Assembly: GCA_024305745.1 (NCBI GenBank)
Contig: JAHRBS010000007.1
Location: 682,001-746,000 of the forward strand
From: Polyporus tsugae
Lineage: Eukaryota; Basidiomycota; Agaricomycetes; Polyporales; Polyporaceae
Direction of reading: 5' to 3'
DNA length: 64,000 nucleotides
The position numbers were made by a program, and so were the translations under genes. Each line of letters opens with the position of its first letter. The first letter of the stretch is position 1. Below, in pieces: positions 49,066 through 60,762 of this stretch. The notes beneath the pieces were generated by a model, which saw only the letters and a program-made list of their open reading frames with translations, was not told the DNA's origin and did no database searches.

Positions 49066-52000
49066 GACGGGTTAGAAGGGGAGAGCGTGATCAGGAATAA
49101 GAAAGTCGCGGGATGAGCACGAGGAAGGCATGATCTTTAATACGCAACGGGACCCCCTCTGCGAGATCGTGCGGCGGGTGGAGTCTGAGTTGTGCGCGAA
49201 ATCTCAGCCTCTCCGACATTCCGCCCCAGTTGCTCGCTCAGTTGGTCCTAGTTCAGTCATGGCTCGCGTGGATGGCACGAACCCTGTCGGGAGCCAAATT
49301 GTGTAATGCAGGATCTCCGATTGAGGTCCAACAAAAGGAAGACGACGCACGATCTCAGATGGAGTTTTCGCTTGACGACCAGACGTGTGCTTGGCCATGA
49401 GGCTACCAACCCTCAGCACCCCGGCCGGCGGCCAGATTCCCCCTCCGCTCCTCCTCCGCTGCACGCGCGAAGGTGGTGCGTCGGTGTCCTCCACAGTTAA
49501 CGGGCCAAAGAGTGGAGTGACTTCAAGGTTATACCTGTTTCTGGCAAACTCCTGATCATGCTGCATACATCCTTTGTTAGGGCCACCGGTGGCACAAATC
49601 AGAATATGTGTGGCACGCACCGGGTAAATAGATTACTAGTGATTTTCTGCCGGCGGAGTCCCCGGAACCCCGAAAATTGGCCGGCACATCGTATACGCTC
49701 GGCACAAGCTTCTCTGCTGCGTTGATCCCCACCGAATATTAGCCACCTCCGGGACGAGGAGTGAGACAGCCCACACATGATGCTGACCGGAAAGTGGCAC
49801 AATCTCCGGTTGCTCGAGCAGGCCTCGCCTCTCTGCAACTTCCCGTAGTCTGACAATTGCGCAACTGCTCCATCATCGGAAATCAGGGGAGACATCAGCA
49901 GATGGTAGTACTGCATCATCGCTAAATTATGGTCCCGTTCGATGGTTTGCCTTAGTGCCCGGAGTCAGGATTACTTATCCGACTCAACGCCTAATAATTC
50001 TCCCCCATCGTTGACGACACTTCAATCGTCCTCGTAGCGGAGCGCAGAGTGGACGTTCGCCACGCAGGCGGAGACCAATGCTACTGGTATTGCGGAGGTC
50101 GGCGGCCTCGCGGGGGACCGGCCTTCCAACAGGAAGAAGTCGGCCGGTCCACCGCGTCCAGACCCCCAAAAGCCTGATCACGTCCCCTTTGCCTGGTGCG
50201 ACATATGGTAGTTAGCAAGATTTTTCGGAGTTCGCGCCTTGCGCCACCATCCTCGCGAGCCACGTTCCGGGCGACTAGCCCGATCTAATCATGCGCGTGC
50301 GCAACGCACTGGCAACCACGAGTAGTGGCAATACGGGCCGCAGTGGCACAATACAGCACCCGACGAATCAAATTTGCCCTCTCCCCCCCCACTCCCCAAC
50401 CAGCAGTTAGACGACGGTTGAGGTGAGCCGCCGGTGAGCCTGAGAGGTGTCTGAGTGTGCAGAGGCCGGAGCATAGAGCCATATGCGTGGATTAGGCTAT
50501 CAAGCCCCTGTGTCCGATCATGGTACCTCGCAGGCGTCAGCACGGAGAGACGGTAGGATGGCCTTCGCGGGAGGACCAGCGCCCACTCACCCGCAAGGTT
50601 CCCGAAAGGGAGGGCTCCGGCGGGTCGCTCGGTGCATCGAGCGGTGGCCAACCCCGCGAGCCAAGTGGCCGGGAAGCGAGGCCCAGGTGACCTGGACCTC
50701 AGCTTGTTCTGCCAATGGGCAGCGACCGGACCCGCGCGCATACATCATGGTGGAGTGGCACAAGGCGCTACAGGGCGGCGTCAGGAACTTGGATTCCTAA
50801 CCGAATCACGCACGAGTGCGATGAGTTGGCGGGGCTAGGAGGTGTGTGTGCCACTGAGATCCTTGCAGAGATGGGGGTTCGACCCCAAATTGCAAATTTA
50901 GCCAGGACACGAGGGAGGTATGAGGGGCTCGTGGGAGGGAGTGGCATGTCCGTGAAACACGGAATGTTAATTGCCGATCATTAGCCTCGAGGATTAACAT
51001 TGGCACTTGCCTGAGTGGGCAACTCGAGGGACGAGAGTTTGGTAGTGCGACGAGTGGTGCACGCCGGGGCCGGAACATGCATTGGCCATGTTCGTATCGA
51101 AGCCTCGTCCAATCTCCTCCACGAACGTGCATTTTCTTGAAGCTATCGCGAAAAACCAGCGAAAACCCTGTGATGAATGCTGATAGGGAAAAGGTTGAAG
51201 CCTTGAGGAAGGGACAGACCTGATCGATATCTTCAAACTCCTCCAGGTGACCGATGTGGTACGGTAAGTAGGGTACGGTCCGTGATGGATGATGCACCGC
51301 GTCGAGAAAACGGTCTCCCACGACACGCAAACCTTGGGCCACGATTGTGTTGTGTTGTGTATCTCCGGGTACGTTACGTACGTACTCATGAGTCAATCGG
51401 AGGGCACCGACGTACATACTCTTATCTGCACGCCGCGACCTTCTTGTGGTATGCGCTGGAGCATGTGCTCAATATCTCGTCCTACGATGCACAAAACATT
51501 GGGTCTCTCCGCGGCAACTTCTGATGATCGTGAGCTCCTCCTGCGTTGCGCAAAAACCCTTGACCCATGAGGCGGAGTCACATCGCCAAAACGGTTCCTT
51601 TCAAGCCTTGTGTGATTCGAAACACCGACGCTGGAGATGTGCCACTGGATTAGAGGCCCGAGTACAGGGCGTCGCCTGCCCGAGAGGTTTTATCAGAGAA
51701 CATTCGAAGGTAGATAGATCGCTCAACGTACCGTCGCCGAGCCACCCCTTTCACCTGATGCGGAAACAAAAACATCCAGCACGCATGTAGCGAGCACAGC
51801 ATGTTTGCCCGGCGGAGCACAAGACAAGACAAGACACCATCGGGGTGCGACAACACGTGTATGCGGTCGGATACGCATCGCACCAATGATGTCGCATCGA
51901 TAATGGTGTGGAATGCCTATTTGGCCACGAGTGGCAGAGGGCGCCTTGGCACAGAGACTGAGACTAACCTGAACCAGGCTAACGACGAATCCGCGAGCCA

Positions 52001-52877
52001 GTGCGTGTGCGCCGTGAAATCGTCAACGATGATCGTTGGCACGAAGGCCCACAAAATCCGTTCCCGGTGGAGGCGGGTTTGGAACGATTCCGAGTCCACC
52101 GGGATCGGGTTCTCAATGGCGGAGCTTGCACATGCAGTCTGACTCACCTCCGCGGGTGTCTTCGAAAACTTGTGAAGAGTCTTGAAGAGTTGGCGACCTG
52201 ATTTGCGGCCGTGAATCCTGCCAGATGCAATGAAGGTGAAATTAGATCGTTATAAACGATTGACTGTGCGCATCTAAACCTTTTAGGGATGGTCATCGCG
52301 GCGCGTTGAAGGAGTACTACGAGAAGCGACTGCCAATGCGGACCGCGTATATGGCGAGCTGGGCTGTAACATCGAGATTAAAGGCACGCTGGAAACACCT
52401 AGTTAGCAGGCATACTGTAGCCCCACCGTGACTCATCCGATTATCGCAGCGCGTTGAGGCAGCACGAAGCATGACCGATGCGCGCCGAAGGAGACTCATT
52501 CGAGATGAACCTTCCACTGCAGCCTGTAAACATTTACTAAATTACTCCCGTGAGTATGTAATCTATGCTGAGAGGTGGACGCTGCGATGCGTCTGGTGCG
52601 GGGGACTCACGTTTGTGTCCTCGGTGCCTAATGGGTGGAGCTTCGCATCTCTTTTCCCAAGGCGATCTTCCCTACTGGTGGACGTTGAGCGGACGGCGGA
52701 CGGCGGAAGCGACAGCACGTTCCGTCTTTTGGTAGTCAGGCTAGCGCACACTGGCACGTTCGCCTCGACGCCAGTGCGAGGTAGGTTGGCGAGTCGCTTG
52801 CGTGGACACTACACACCCGATCATCCAGACAAAAAAGCAATTGCATGCATGGAGGGTGGAGACGAATACATCGCATC
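49066..52877. promoter_or_regulatory. 3.8-kb gene-free region upstream of the HMG gene
   Basis: No gene is supported. The word GTGGCA or its complement recurs (for example AGTGGCACAAT near 49795 and 50342), but no clean repeat unit emerges. The size is unusual for this compact genome, so it may be an extended regulatory region or decayed transposon sequence. Confidence 0.4.
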
Positions 52878-53668
52878 TCAGAACCGGAAGAGTACAGACT
52901 GCGTCAACGCCGCGTTAAACCTGGCGGCGTGCGAGGAGAAGACCATGAGCGGCTCTTTCCACATGAAGAACAGTCCAGTCGCCACGGGGAGCACGCCGGC
53001 AAGGGCGCCGAGCGTCCGCTGCTTCCGGGTCAGGCCAGCCCCAAGCGTAGGCTGCAACCAGGTGTTCCAGATGATGCCCATGCCTTCGGCAGCGTGCCAC
53101 GCGACGGCCGCGGTGAGTCCGATGTAGGCTACGAGACTGCGCCATGGGTACTCTTGCAGAGAGTACTTGACGTACTCGTAGTCGAGTTCTGATGGGCCTA
53201 CGGAGTAGATGGGAGGGGCTGGGTCTGAAGGGGCGACGCGGTGGACGAAGAAGTGTACGGCGACGAGAAGGGCAGCTGAGTATCCGGTGATGCTGAGGAT
53301 GCTAGTCATACGGCGGGCGGGCTTGGGGGCCAAGACGCGCTTGAGGATGGCGGAGACGGGATGGACTACAAGAGGGGCAAGTACGAGGTACTTCTCGCCA
53401 AATGGCGTCTGGTAGTATTCTCTGCCAAGTAACTGTGCGAGACCGCGCTCGGAAGATGATCCTCCATACAAAACAGGAGACGCACCATGACCTGTGAAGC
53501 CAACGAGGTCCCTCCCAAGTTCGCGATGACTGGCGCGGTGAGATGTATGAGGGCGAACGTGGTTATAAACGGTGCCGAACCATGTGCAATGCGGGTCAGG
53601 ACTGGCTGTGTGGCCATTGCCAGTCGGCGGAGAAAGGACCGCTCTTGACTGGGAGGTGCGTCAGCCAT
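52878..53668 (-). CDS. MCP1: MCP1-like mitochondrial membrane protein
   Basis: Predicted 245 aa in two exons (53668-53486 and 53432-52878) joined in frame at SQVM/LLGREYY. Yeast Mcp1 is a mitochondrial outer-membrane adaptor that recruits Vps13 and can bypass loss of ERMES, supporting lipid transfer. The protein has about five hydrophobic segments: APFITTFALIHLTAPVIANL, KYLVLAPLVVHPVSAILKR, ILSITGYSAALLVAVHFFVH, SLVAYIGLTAAVAWHAAEGM and TLGALAGVLPVATGLFFMW. Conserved histidines and WHAAEG match the MCP1 (DUF1691) membrane domain. The length fits the fungal family. It starts 209 bp from RPA34 on the opposite strand, a likely shared promoter. Confidence 0.82.
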
Positions 53669-53877
53669 GTTGCTGCAGTTGGTGTGTCTGGAGGGAAAGC
53701 AAGATAGATTTCAGCGTGCATCCACACCTCTCGCGGCCTTAAGACGACGCTGAGGGATGCCGAGTGCAGTGCAAGCCGGAGGGATGACGAATGAGAAAAA
53801 GAAAGCGCCGGATTGGCTGCCGAGGCTTTGTTTGGTCCAGAGGCTCTTGCCAAACAACCGCTTCCCTCGATCCGGCG
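53669..53877. promoter_or_regulatory. Bidirectional promoter MCP1/RPA34
   Basis: Only 209 bp separate two divergent start codons, so both promoters must overlap here. No TATA box is evident, as is usual for housekeeping genes. Confidence 0.6.
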
Positions 53878-54877
53878 ATGGCCAATTTGCGTGCGTCGTT
53901 CTCTTTCGTAGCCACCGACGACTTCATGAGTTCCTCCCGCGCTTCCTCCTCCTCTCCCGAACCGGAGATCGTCTCCGCAAAAGCGAAGAAGTCAAAGGAG
54001 AAGTCCAAGAAAGTTAAAATCGCGCACCCTGCAGCGGAGCCGGAGAAGCATGGTCGGAACGAAGGCGACGACGCGAGCCTGGCGTACAAGCCTCCAGAGG
54101 GCTACGTGCTCATGAGGCACAGCGCGGAGGACACAGAGTTCGACTGGGATGCCATCAACAACAATGATAACCTGGAGCTTTGGGTGTTACGGGTGCCTGA
54201 TGGGGTGAGTCCGTTAGCTCTCACTTCCTTTTGCGTCGCGTTGAGCGCGGTTCGTTCGTTCTTCACGAAGCTCAAACCCAAGCACCTCGAAAACGTCAAA
54301 ATCGAGAGCCCCTCTTCCTCCAAGACGGCGCGAATAGGGAGCATCGACAGGAAGAGCACAGCGTACGACGTCTGGAGTCTAGGGGACGACGACGCAGAGG
54401 CCGTCGGCGGAGACGAGCTCCGTGCGGTCTCATGTCTCCTGCCCAGACGCAAAAAGAATGGAAAACTATACCAGGGTGTGTCTCACTACCGTTCTCCGTC
54501 GTTCTGCGTTTGACATTTCCTGCGATCGAATGCATAATGCAGCCCCGCACGCCATCTCTCGCCGCCTCGTGATCTCCACTCGCCCGACCCTCCCGACACC
54601 TCCCGCATCCTCGCCCGAGTCTTCCCCTGTCGTGCACCAAAATCCGCCTCGCCCAAGACATCCCACAGAGCTGCTCAAACACCGATTCGCACCGCTTGGG
54701 TCCCTCGCGCCCGTAGAGGACTCTGCGGAGATGGACGTGGACCCCGCACCCACCGGCCAGCCGGCCAGCAAGCCGTCGAAGTCGAGCAAAACGGACGCGG
54801 CGGACGGGAGCAAGAAGAAGCGGAAGGGAGATACGTCGTCGCCGAAGAAGACGAAGAAGACGAAGCCCGCTTCATAG
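53878..54877 (+). CDS. RPA34: RNA polymerase I subunit RPA34-like
   Basis: Predicted 288 aa in three exons: 53878-54204, 54271-54475 and 54543-54877. Rpa34 pairs with Rpa49 in a TFIIF-like subcomplex of Pol I that aids initiation, RNA cleavage and elongation on rDNA. The family core is visible: YKPPEGYVLMRH, LELWVLRVPDG followed after the intron by LKPKHLENVKIE, then GSIDRKSTAYDVWSLGDDD and the LLPRRKKNGKLYQAPHAISRRLVIST strand region (quoted in parts), with KHRFAPLGS later. The C-terminus is Lys-rich (SKKKRKGDT, KKTKKTKPAS), as expected for a nucleolar subunit. Intron 1 (54205-54270, 66 nt) is a stop-free multiple of three. An ATG earlier in the same frame would add a basic leader and is not needed. 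Confidence 0.82.
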
Positions 54878-55366
54878 CGTATGCTTCTTGTCTGTTCTGT
54901 CTTCTGTTAACTGCTCGTCTCGATTGATGATGACGCGTTGACGTCGGAAGACCGGTCGCCAACGCATCCCATCGTGCATCTTCATAACCGTATCCCAACC
55001 TTGGCATGTAAGAGTACGATACGTAACATCCTATACCGTTCCGTCCGCCTTCGAGCTTTCTGGAAGACTTACAGGCCGAATCCAAAACACGAGTGCATAT
55101 CATCAGATGGAGTACATGCATGCAGCGACAGCACTGATACTGACTACTGACTAACGGCAACGGCAGCGGGGGTAATGGTACGAACACAGCGTGAGACGAT
55201 CATAAGCAGGCCAAGCGGCAGCGGCGACTATAGTACGGAAGTGTGCGATTATGTACGAGTGTGAGTGTGAATGTGGGGTGGTGTGCTGGGGGTAATTCCC
55301 AGTGATCCGAGCGCATAGGAATAATAGCAATAAGCACAAAGCACAGCGCGCAGAAGAGGGGTTCCG
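54878..55366. other. Convergent 3' region RPA34/ADA3
   Basis: No gene is visible in these 489 bp between the two stop codons. Confidence 0.55.
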
Positions 55367-57926
55367 CTAGCCAAGGTCCATCTCGTCCCCCGCCCGGCCC
55401 TTGCCCTTCGAGCCCGTCGTTGTCCGTGAATGCACGCCGTTCGCCCGCCCGTGCGAGCGACCGTGACCATTGAGGATCAACATGGGCCGTGCGCTCGCGG
55501 CGGAGCCCGCGACCTTTGAGGATATGCGCTCCAGCTCCACACGGATCTCCTCGTCGATACCCTCGTAGATGCTCTCCGCCGGAAACCCCACGATCCGCCC
55601 GGCCTGCATCCGCTCCTTCTCCTCGAAGACCCCACCGACGATGTCCACCCAGTTCCGCCGTGTGCGCACGAGATCGGAAAGCTGCTCCGGTATGTGCAGC
55701 TGGCTGTGCTCGTCCGGGCTGAGACCAAGCGCGGCGGGACATGGAGGGAGGGCAGCCATCCCGGTCAGCCCCGAGGTGCCGTTGAGGCCTGGCGGTGGGT
55801 CGCCCTTCTGCTTCTTCTTCTTGCTCACTTTCGGGCCGTCCTTCTTCTGCAGCTTGCTGTACAGCGTCGCGATGTTCTTGTCGATCGCGTCTCGACTGTC
55901 CACGTATTCCTGGTACGCCAGACGGTCCTCGGCGATGGCCGCCAGCCGCGCCCGACGTGCCTTGTTGGTGGCGAGGACGGTCCGCAGCTCCCGCTGTGCG
56001 TGACGCAGGGCGGTGGCGATCGGGTCGTCCACAGCTTCCGAGTAGTCCGGCTACAACGGGACGCACACGGTCAAATCAGCCGTAGCAGATTATTAAACAA
56101 GAAAACTTACAATATCTTCCAGCAGACCATGGTGCCGCATCACAACCTTCATCCGCTCCTCCAGGTCCGCCACGTTCAACTTGTCACGCGCCGCCGCCGC
56201 CGCCGCGCCGTTCGTACCTGGTCGGCCCTCCATCGCCTCCTCTGCCGCCTTCACGCCCTTCCACTCCGTCACGTCGTGCATCGGGATCAGCGCACTGACA
56301 ACCCGCTCCGTTAGAGGCCCATGTCCGCGCTCCTCCGTCACCAGGTCCGGCTCCGCCAGTGTCGATGGTTCCCACTTTGGCAGCACGTTCGACGGGCCAG
56401 CGTGCGAGCTCGCGCGCATCGCTGCCGTACCCGGTAGTGGCCCGCCATACTGTGCGATGTCTTCCTCCTCCCAGACAGCCGAGTAGTGTCGTGCGAGCTT
56501 CGGCATGATGAACGGCTCCACCTCGTCCGCGGTGTACTGCAGGAAGCCGATATCCTCCTCCTTGATAGGCCGCAACCACGGTTCTATGCTCGTGTAGAAC
56601 GTGGTCACCTGCACTTGGCTAGGCTGCTTGCTCTTGCTAAAGTCTTCCATCACCTCCGTCGGCTTACTCGGTCCGGCCACTGGTCGTGGCGCGACAGGTG
56701 GCCGAGCAGACAGTAATGGCACCGACGCGGGGAGGTCGAAAGCGGGAGCATTTGAAGGCTGACATGACACACGTGTTTAGAACTCATTGCAGCTCGCACG
56801 CTTGGGGGGACTGACCTTGGTGAATGCCAAGGACGTGGACGGATACTTGTTAGGCTTCGGTAGCGGCGGAGGATGTGGATGTGTGTGCGCCGGGAGTGGC
56901 GAAGGTTTCCGAGTCTTGGGAGGTTCTGCCGGCCATTGAACATGGCATACATGCACCACTGACTTCGGCTGACGCACCTGGTTCGATGTCACTCGAGTCC
57001 TCCCGCTTCCGCTTCTTCTTCTTGTTCTTCTTCAGCTCCTCCGCGAGGCTGGGACGGGATGGTTGCGGGGTGGGCATTGGAGGTACAGGAACGGAGGAAG
57101 GGCGCGTTCTTAGAGGCTGGGATAGTGGCTGGGCAGACGCCCTGCTCTCGTCCCCATTGATGGACGGCGTGACAGCTATGCAAAGCATTTGGAAAGCGCA
57201 ATCAACAGTGGATGACGAAAGGCGATCGGTGGGGTGGCAGTGGCAAGCCCAGGTGAAAGCCGCATGAGAATCCATGGCGAAAGCGCCATCGGCCAGTCAA
57301 CCGTCGCCACAGAGATAGCGGCCAGAATAAATGGTCACACCCGTACAAGACGAGAGTCATAGGTGGCGTTGTTAGCCAAGACAACGAGGGGGGCAAACGA
57401 GAAGAAGCAAGAAGGATAGCGGCCGAGCGGGGAGCAAGAGCGTGGGACGATAGACATACCAGAACGGAGAACGCGTCCAAACGAGGCACGGAGCACGAAT
57501 GCGAGTGCAAAGCGCCACAGGATGGCGAAATGCAATGCGCACGCGTATATTGAGGTGCCGCGAGGAGAACGCAGGTGGTTAAAGGAACGCGCGACGCGGA
57601 GAGCAGCGAGTGCAAAGGAACAAAAACGGTGAGTAAACGCGCGATGAATGTGGATGATTTCACGCACAAGCACGCTCCCTCTCCGCCTTCTGTAAGGCCT
57701 TCGCTTTGCTCTTCTCCTTCTCCTTGAGACGTCGCATGGACTCCTCAATTGTCCGGAAGTCATCTCCTGCCTTCTTGGCGAATTCCAGGCTCTTGACTTT
57801 GAATGCGGTGAGCTCTGCGTGTAGTATTTCGAGTTCATCCGTGGGTGGGACCGTATCTGTGGGGTTATTGAAGAGAGCCGAGCTGATTGAAGGAAGTGCG
57901 GCGTATGAGGAGACTGCAGACGACAT
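55367..57926 (-). CDS. NGG1: ADA3/NGG1, SAGA histone acetyltransferase subunit
   Basis: Predicted 632 aa in five exons: 57926-57668, 57175-56978, 56925-56816, 56758-56111 and 56050-55367. Ada3 links Gcn5 and Ada2 in the SAGA/ADA acetyltransferase module and raises nucleosome acetylation. The N-terminus has a coiled coil (HAELTAFKVKSLEFAKKAGD, then EESMRRLKEKEKSKAKAL), followed by a basic NLS-like run (ELKKNKKKKRKRED). The middle includes FYTSIEPWLRPIKEEDIGFL. The C-terminal Ada3 domain holds DDPIATALRHAQRELRTVLA, NKARRARLAAIAEDRLAYQE and KNIATLYSKLQKKDG, all hallmarks. The first intron is 492 nt, almost ten times the local norm. The start ATG is followed at once by coding sequence and lies 334 bp from the divergent SLC41 gene. 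Confidence 0.88.
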
Positions 57927-58259
57927 GACGCAGTTGAGGTCTCCAAGCCGCTAAAATCGGGCGTCGGCAACGTTCCCGAGGTGCCTCAGACCAGACCAGG
58001 CAGCAGCGGCGAGATAAAGCACGGCGAGAGGAGGTTGTGGGGGATGGTGGATGAGCACCGTCGCGAGCAGATCCAAGTGTGTAGACGCCCATGCTCTGCC
58101 TGCAGGCGTCTGTTACACTGATGACGTATTAGGCAGGAGTTTCCCATGTGTGCGTATTGCGGTGCCTGCAGTCCCCGCAAATGCGACCTTTGCCTCGCAT
58201 GGACTCTCATTCATCTCCCTCATTCTCACGAAAACATACCTTGTCTGTCTGCCAGCCTC
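57927..58259. promoter_or_regulatory. Bidirectional promoter ADA3/SLC41
   Basis: A 333-bp interval between divergent start codons. No TATA box stands out; no gene is visible. Confidence 0.5.
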
Positions 58260-60249
58260 ATGTCCATGGCGCACTTGGACTCGAGGCAGACTCTCTTGTT
58301 CGGCGCCGACAAGGAGTCTCGGGCGGACTTGTCTACGGACTCCATCGAAATGTCTAGTCTCGACGAAATCCCAGTCACTCCTGCTCGTCGAGACGCCTAT
58401 GGACCAACGCCCTATAGCTCGGACGGTAACGACTCGGATGAAGACTCGGATGTTGAGGATCGTGGAGACCAAGCCCTACTTGGTTCACGTTCACGCTCCC
58501 GTGGACGAGGGCGGACGGAGGAGCTTCCTCCGGACACTCTCAGTCAAGTTAAACGGATTGTGCTTGAGGTACGTGACCAATGCCCTTCGGGTGGTCTCCG
58601 CGCATTCATTTGTGCACGTTTTGTTAGACTGCACCTACATTACTACTGACCACTGTCGGTCTATTATTCACCGGAGAGATTCTGGAATCGGTTTCGGTGA
58701 GTCCCGTCGTAAATGTGTTCTCCAGCCAGCCGTGCGATTCATCACGGCCAAACATAGCATTGGAAGGCTATGACTCGAATAGACGAGTTGATCATGCTCA
58801 TTCCCGTTGTTCTCAACCTGAAAGGAAACCTCGAAATGAACCTGTCGGCACGCCTTGGTACCTCTGCCAACATGGGTGACCTCGACATCCCGGAGAAGCG
58901 CCGTTCCATTATCCTTGGCAATCTCACCCTCCTACAAGTCCAGGCCACTGTTGTCTCCTTTTTCGCCGCTATCGTCGCCTTTTTCATGAGCAAGATCGTC
59001 CCCAACGCGCCCAACTTCGAAACTGCCACCGTCCCAGGTGCGGAGAGTGTCATTATCTCACGATTCATCACCCGAGGTTTGCACAAGACGAAACCCCACC
59101 GTCCGGTCATCCCACCGCCACCTTCAGGCTCGGCGGAGTAAGTACTATCCAGCCCGGGTTGTCCCAAGTCAAGCTTACGTAGTGGATCATCACTAGATTT
59201 ATCATGGTCGCTTCCTCCGCTATGTGTGCAGCATGTCTATCAAGCGTGCTCCTCGGCTCGTTCATGTGCGGACTAGTGGTTTTGTGCCGGAACTTCGGTC
59301 TTGATCCAGGTACGCACTATGCATTCCTCGAGTCGCCATGTTCCTGGGTTGACGTGACTCCTGTTTCAGACAACATTGCACCGCCTATAGCGGCATGTCT
59401 CGGAGACCTCGTCACCCTCTCATTGCTCGGCCTTATTTCCGAGGCTCACCTTGGCATTCTCGAAACTCCCATTCCTCTCATCCTCGTGATTTCCCTGACC
59501 ATTGCGGCGGTTGGTTGGGCAGTCCTTACGAACCGGAACGAGCATGTGCGACATCTGCTTACCGAGGGCTGGCCACCTCTCTTCCTAGCTGTGGCTATCA
59601 GCACCGGGACTGGTATCGTACTCGACTCGTTCGTAGAGCGATATACCGGCTTCGCCCTTCTCGCGGTAGTTATTGCCGGTACGTCTCCCGCACGCTGCTT
59701 CATCCTGCGCGCTGATGCTCATTTTGCCGTAGGATTGCCCGGAGGAGTCAGCGCGATCTTTGTGTCACGCCTCTCCACTGCTCTTCACGCTACGACCACG
59801 AAGATGTCCTCTGCGATGGCTTCAGTGACGAATCTCCAAGAGAAGCACTACCCCAAACCCCGTCTCGTCATGCTCACCCTCATCGTTGTCAGCATACCTG
59901 TCGAGGTCATCTTCCTTGCCTGCGTGATTGGCTTTGGCTGGATCCATCTCCCGTTCCTCTTCATAGCACTCAAAGTCATGTTTTTCCTCGTGGCTGTACG
60001 TGCCATCCCGGTCTCTTCTACGAAAATGCCCCACTGACCTCTCTGTGCCAGATCACCATCTCTCTCGTCGTCGCTCAACTCACAACCATGATTCTTTGGA
60101 AGTGGCATCTGGATCCAGACATGTACGCTCTGCCCTGCCAGTCTGCCCTCACCGATCTTGTCGGCCAGCTGTTGCTGGTCGCGTGTTATGAAGTCGCCTC
60201 GATGCTGGGCGTCAAGGTGGCTCTTAAACACAGGCACAAGGGCGTCTAG
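58260..60249 (+). CDS. SLC41/MgtE-type divalent cation transporter
   Basis: Predicted 546 aa in seven exons: 58260-58568, 58628-58696, 58758-59137, 59197-59309, 59370-59678, 59733-59995 and 60052-60249. SLC41 proteins are eukaryotic relatives of bacterial MgtE and move Mg2+ across membranes. The N-terminal 100 residues are acidic and disordered. Two MgtE-like halves follow. Half 1 has LLLTTVGLLFTGEILESV, then LIPVVLNLKGNLEMNLSARL, SANMGDLD and LGNLTLLQVQATVV. The linking region has DNIAPPIAACLGDLVTLSLL. Half 2 has GLPGGVSAIFVSRLST, and the last segment is MYALPCQSALTDLVGQLLLV. The NLKGNLEM and APPIAACLGD signatures are diagnostic. Transport of other divalent ions is possible. It shares a promoter interval with ADA3 and converges on the HDAC gene. 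Confidence 0.88.
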
Positions 60250-60762
60250 TCGCCATCTCGTCATCCTCGCGTTCCCTGCCATTGTCCGCATTGGTGTGGC
60301 AGTATACCACATCTGCATTCGCAGTTAGAATAATTTTGGCGTAATTTATCCCCTTCCGATTTTCTTGGACTACCACCTTGCTCGCCTGCTCTTGCGCTAG
60401 CGCTAGGGTAGGGGATTGTTCCCAATGCACTCGCTGTCTTTTGGACTGTGCTGCTTACCTGGTATTGTGGACTGGAAGCTTCTGGTGGAAGACTACAAGT
60501 CAATCGTCGAGTGCTCCATTGGTGCACTGACCCAATGGGTCGTCAAGCAGACAGGTGATATATCCGCGGCTACAACCTCAATGCATATTACAGAAGTCTA
60601 AGCGGAATAAATACGAGAAAATCCACTCCTGGACATGCTTGTCGGTAAGTTTAGCAGCCCGCGGGGTGCAAGCTGGGATGCAAAGACCACGTACCTACCC
60701 GATAGGAATAGCAGAGCAATGTACCAAAGCAACTTGTCAATGACGCGCCTCCTTCATTTCGC
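60250..60762. other. Convergent 3' region SLC41/HDAC
   Basis: About 513 bp between two stop codons. Nothing gene-like is seen. Confidence 0.5.

Noticed and set aside
47722..49116. 464-codon open frame on the plus strand
   Set aside because: It is exactly antisense to the HMG-box gene, is Arg/Gly-rich and lacks domains; a GC-rich shadow.
50865..50900. tRNA-like GGTTCGACCCC
   Set aside because: No matching acceptor or D arm around it; no tRNA gene could be folded there or at other GGTTCRA sites.
58260..60249. Calcium/proton exchanger (CAX)
   Set aside because: My first impression from the membrane segments, but the NLKGNLEM and APPIAACLGD signatures fit SLC41/MgtE instead.
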